A stretch of DNA of 64,000 nt from Duncaniella freteri (GTDB taxonomy: Bacteria; Bacteroidota; Bacteroidia; Bacteroidales; Muribaculaceae), in assembly GCF_004766125.1 (NCBI RefSeq), contig NZ_SJSA01000002.1:558001-622000 (forward strand), given 5' to 3'. Numbering within the stretch: the stretch's first letter is position 1; every line of letters starts with the position of its first letter. The notes under the pieces are model-generated. The model was given only the letters and a program-made list of their open reading frames with translations, made no database searches and was not told the origin of the DNA. Both the position numbers and the translations under genes were made by a program. Of this stretch, positions 61,368 to 64,000 are shown piece by piece.

Positions 61368-63779
61368 TCAAAAATCCACACTCAGGCGAATATTGAACTG
61401 CCGGCGGGTTAAATAATTTGGCACAGCATACTGCACATCATTGACATCCGTAACCCAATAATAGGAAGCCACGTTGGATATATCAAGGAGATTAAACATA
61501 TCTACCCCGAGCCATACACTTTTAAGCCACCTCCATGCACCCAAGCGTGATTCACCATCTTTTACCGGAGAGAGCAGAGCGTATTGCAGTCCTACATCAA
61601 CACGCTTATAAGGCGGCATACGGAAATAGCCCTCATCACGTGTGCTGCGTGGTGCCGTAGATGGCAGCCCCTGCATAAACACGCCTCTGAGTGCGAACTT
61701 CAAACGACGGATCTTTGGGAAATAGTCCGTGAAGAAAATCCCCAGCGAATAGCCACGGTCAGTTGGTCTCGGCACATTTATCCCATGTAGCGTCTCTCTT
61801 GTTTTCATCAGCGAAAAGCTTATCCAGGAATCACTGCCAGGCACAAATTGCCCGAAAAGTTTCATGTCAATTCCTGTTGCACAGCCTGAAGACTCATTCA
61901 TCCCTGAATACACCAATTTGAGATTATCAATCTCATACGGCACCAGATCCGACATCTTCTTGTAATACACCTCCCCTGACAATCTGAAAGGTCTGCCTAA
62001 TGCCCTGAAAGTGTAATCCGTACCGGTTATTATATGGACGCTTTGCTGTGACCTGATATCTTTATTGAGAGTGATTGACTGGTTCCCAAAGCCGTCAGCG
62101 ACAGCCATACGATATTCCTTATAAAAAGGTGACTGATAATACAATCCTGTAGCAAACCGGAATGCCCATCCCGGATGCTCCTCCGGAATAAAACCGACTG
62201 ACACTCGCGGACTCACAAGCGTTTCTTTATTGAAACTCCAGTGACACATCCTTACACCGGCATTAACTGTGACAAACCCGGCAGAAGTTGATAACCTCCA
62301 GGCATCCTGCAAAAACGCCGTAAAACGTAATGATGACACATCATGTTTGGAATCAAGGCTGTACACCATAGAAAGTTCCGTTGGCGATACCGGGATGGAA
62401 AATCCGGCAGAATCCCTGAGCTCCCATTCCCTGCTGCGATCCATGACACACTCTCTTTGGATACCGACACCATACCCAAGAGTGTGGCGTGGATTTATGG
62501 CACTCTCACCTTTGATGGCAAATGACATTACTGATGCTTTCAATCTGTTCCGTGCATGTTCACGGTAACGCCCCACCCCAAGTTCCCCACCAATATCGGA
62601 TGTCCCAGCCTGATCAAGCCAATACTCTCCGGATATATCGTAAGCAACAAGTTCATTGGTGAGATAACTTGATGCCACAAGCCTTAACGCTGTGCCACGG
62701 TTCACTCGATACTCCAACGAAAGAGCTCCTAAATATGTCTCGAAGCGATCCTTTTCCTGACCATCAAAATACACAGTAAACTGCCTGGCGTCCATCGACG
62801 TGCCAAACGTAGTGGTTCTGTTTACAGGTGTGAAAACATAATTGTTTATAGATATATTGCCAAGAAACGATCCCTTCAGCCTATCGGAGAACTTATATGT
62901 AAGAAATGTCTGGTAATCGAAATAACGAGGGCCATACTCCCCTTTGGTGTCCATTGAACTAAGTAGTGATGAAGCCGACTTGTATCTCACACCATGAAGC
63001 TGGCTGAATCGGTTGGAGCCCTGCCCTAAGGACAGAGCACCCCCCATAAGGCTTCCTGTCAATGATCCTTCGAATGAATCCAACTCACGATAGGTTATAT
63101 CCAGCACCGACGACATTTTGTCACCATATTCTGCCGGATAACCACCTGTCGAGAACCCGATCGACCCTACCAGGTCAGGGTTTACAATACTCATCCCCTC
63201 TTGCTGCCCAGCCGAAACGAGCTGAGGCCTATATATCTCTATATCATTTATATACACCGAATTTTCATCATATGAACCACCTCTCACAGAATATTGCGAC
63301 GACATCTCATTGCTACTGTTAACACCAGCCATCGTTGTAATCAACGACTCCACACTCCCGCCCGATACATCAGGCGAACTATGTAACTGTGAAGCATCAA
63401 TTATAGCAATCGATCCTGTCTGTTTTTTCAGTTCAGCCACCTCTACCTGTTGCAGCATTTCGGAATCGAACTGCATGCGCATATTCAATGCAACCTCTCC
63501 TGAAGCTCCGACCAGCCTCCGCTTCTCCTCCCTATATCCTATACATGAAAAAATTATAGTAATGGTATCCGACATGGCACACGACAGAGAATAATCCCCA
63601 TCTGACCCTGATGTGGTGCCGACAGCAGTCCCTTCTATACGGACAGTAGCAAACTCTATAGGCCCACCTTTAGTATCTGTGATCTTTCCATGCACCTTTA
63701 CCTGCCCCACAGCTATAACAGGCAACAGTATGCCTGAAATTAAAAGTATACATATTATAATGTGACGCAGTATTGACAT
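61368..63779 (-). CDS. TonB-dependent receptor with carboxypeptidase-like N-terminal domain
   Basis: An 803-residue outer-membrane protein. A signal peptide (MSILRHIIICILLISGILLP) is followed by a CarboxypepD_reg-like domain (VKVHGKITDTKGGPIEFATV, DGDYSLSCA), a plug (SVESLITTMAGVNSSNEMSS, YSVRGGSYDENSVYINDIEI) and a beta barrel of about 600 residues ending in RRQFNIRLSVDF with the C-terminal Phe. It is smaller than SusC transporters and has no SusD partner, so an iron, cofactor or other small substrate is as likely as a glycan. A 9-bp hairpin sits just before its start codon. Confidence 0.92.
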   Translation of the reverse strand: MSILRHIIICILLISGILLPVIAVGQVKVHGKITDTKGGPIEFATVRIEGTAVGTTSGSDGDYSLSCAMSDTITIIFSCIGYREEKRRLVGASGEVALNMRMQFDSEMLQQVEVAELKKQTGSIAIIDASQLHSSPDVSGGSVESLITTMAGVNSSNEMSSQYSVRGGSYDENSVYINDIEIYRPQLVSAGQQEGMSIVNPDLVGSIGFSTGGYPAEYGDKMSSVLDITYRELDSFEGSLTGSLMGGALSLGQGSNRFSQLHGVRYKSASSLLSSMDTKGEYGPRYFDYQTFLTYKFSDRLKGSFLGNISINNYVFTPVNRTTTFGTSMDARQFTVYFDGQEKDRFETYLGALSLEYRVNRGTALRLVASSYLTNELVAYDISGEYWLDQAGTSDIGGELGVGRYREHARNRLKASVMSFAIKGESAINPRHTLGYGVGIQRECVMDRSREWELRDSAGFSIPVSPTELSMVYSLDSKHDVSSLRFTAFLQDAWRLSTSAGFVTVNAGVRMCHWSFNKETLVSPRVSVGFIPEEHPGWAFRFATGLYYQSPFYKEYRMAVADGFGNQSITLNKDIRSQQSVHIITGTDYTFRALGRPFRLSGEVYYKKMSDLVPYEIDNLKLVYSGMNESSGCATGIDMKLFGQFVPGSDSWISFSLMKTRETLHGINVPRPTDRGYSLGIFFTDYFPKIRRLKFALRGVFMQGLPSTAPRSTRDEGYFRMPPYKRVDVGLQYALLSPVKDGESRLGAWRWLKSVWLGVDMFNLLDISNVASYYWVTDVNDVQYAVPNYLTRRQFNIRLSVDF

Positions 63780-63784
63780 TTAGT

Positions 63785-63807
63785 TATAGTTGGTTGGTCC
63801 AACTATA
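63785..63807 (-). promoter_or_regulatory. Hairpin in front of the TonB-dependent receptor start codon
   Basis: TATAGTTGG (63785-63793) and CCAACTATA (63799-63807) form a perfect 9-bp stem with a 5-nt loop. In the leftward transcript it ends 5 nt before the ATG (63779), covering the ribosome-binding region. There is no T-run, so it is not an ordinary terminator for the upstream gene. Confidence 0.45.
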
Positions 63808-63842
63808 AAACGCTACATATATTAAAAAATTGCATCCACACC

Positions 63843-64000
63843 TCACAGAACTCTCCTGCTGAGCCTGCGTGGGAACAAGAATACTATTGATAAAGCCACC
63901 ATGACTGCAAGAGCCCAAGGATAGTAAAGATAAGAGAACGGTGCAGCAGGCGCTATTCCTGCCAAAGACGCGGCAAGCAACGTCTGTGCTCCATAAGGGA
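63843..64000 (-). CDS. NhaC-like Na+/H+ antiporter, C-terminal end only
   Basis: The last 51 codons of a gene that begins beyond the right edge. The sequence PYGAQTLLAASLAGIAPAAP followed by FSYLYYPWALAVMVALSIVF matches the last membrane segment region of NhaC-family antiporters, ending FPRRLSRRVL. The stop codon is at 63843-63845, 63 nt before the receptor gene. Confidence 0.7.
   Translation of the reverse strand, partial: PYGAQTLLAASLAGIAPAAPFSYLYYPWALAVMVALSIVFLFPRRLSRRVL

Overview
The window reads as chromosomal DNA of a Bacteroidales bacterium, most likely a member of the Muribaculaceae or a close relative (inference). The reasons are the gene families (DUF4835/PorD, DUF4286, DUF6377 regulator, PurT, CdaA, TonB-dependent receptors with a carboxypeptidase-like N-terminal domain), the promoters of the Bacteroidetes type (TTG, about 20 nt, then TAnnTTTG, often with TAATTTTG, TACCTTTG or TAACTTTG), the weak Shine-Dalgarno sequences and the moderate GC content.

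Positions 1-41.7 kb are mostly core genome in long operons. A leftward exported hydrolase leaves the left edge. A rightward operon follows: dnaN, a DEDDh exonuclease, coaBC, porD-like, recN, rlmB (0.8-7.3 kb). A leftward operon runs from an acyltransferase through a phosphoesterase, tex, folK-like and tsaB to a methyltransferase (14.1 to 7.3 kb). After a single GT2 gene comes a long leftward cluster, folP-cdaA-gyrB-rnr-polyprenyl synthase-tatD-NlpC/P60-cstA-DUF4286-ruvC (26.3 to 15.2 kb). Then come a DUF6377 regulator with purT (leftward) and carB (rightward, with a probable attenuator in its leader). A 1.1-kb gap before a leftward tRNA-Ser(CGA) holds small gene remnants and a 179-bp MITE with perfect 8-bp target duplications. 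The envelope/stringent-response operon murB-murA-relA-lipoprotein-yihY-ridA ends at a strong terminator at 41.65 kb.

Positions 41.7-51.2 kb are an accessory, decaying region. It holds a 5'-truncated GNAT gene, a LuxR-type regulator with its middle deleted, an unknown gene facing a large inverted-repeat operator, a lipoprotein gene split by a complete IS21-family element (2,687 bp, 6-bp target duplication), an outer-membrane barrel and a small exported protein. Two adjacent leftward genes each carry a single-base frameshift and lie beside an oriT-like cluster of inverted repeats. An AT-rich block of about 750 bp carries an array of ATTTG-N6-CAAAY dyads in front of an XRE-type regulator.

Positions 51.8-64 kb return to core genes: a TIGR04076 protein, rsgA, an ABC-F ATPase, a leftward polysaccharide-export group (SLBB export protein, Wzz-like chain-length protein, M23 peptidase), the rpsF-rpsR-rplI operon, a TonB-dependent receptor and the 3' end of an NhaC-like antiporter. 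No CRISPR array, rRNA or complete prophage was seen. The most unusual items are the MITE, the carB leader, the operator-like palindromes at 14.37, 43.4 and 50.6 kb, and a possible small RNA upstream of folP. I did not find a clearly new multi-gene system.
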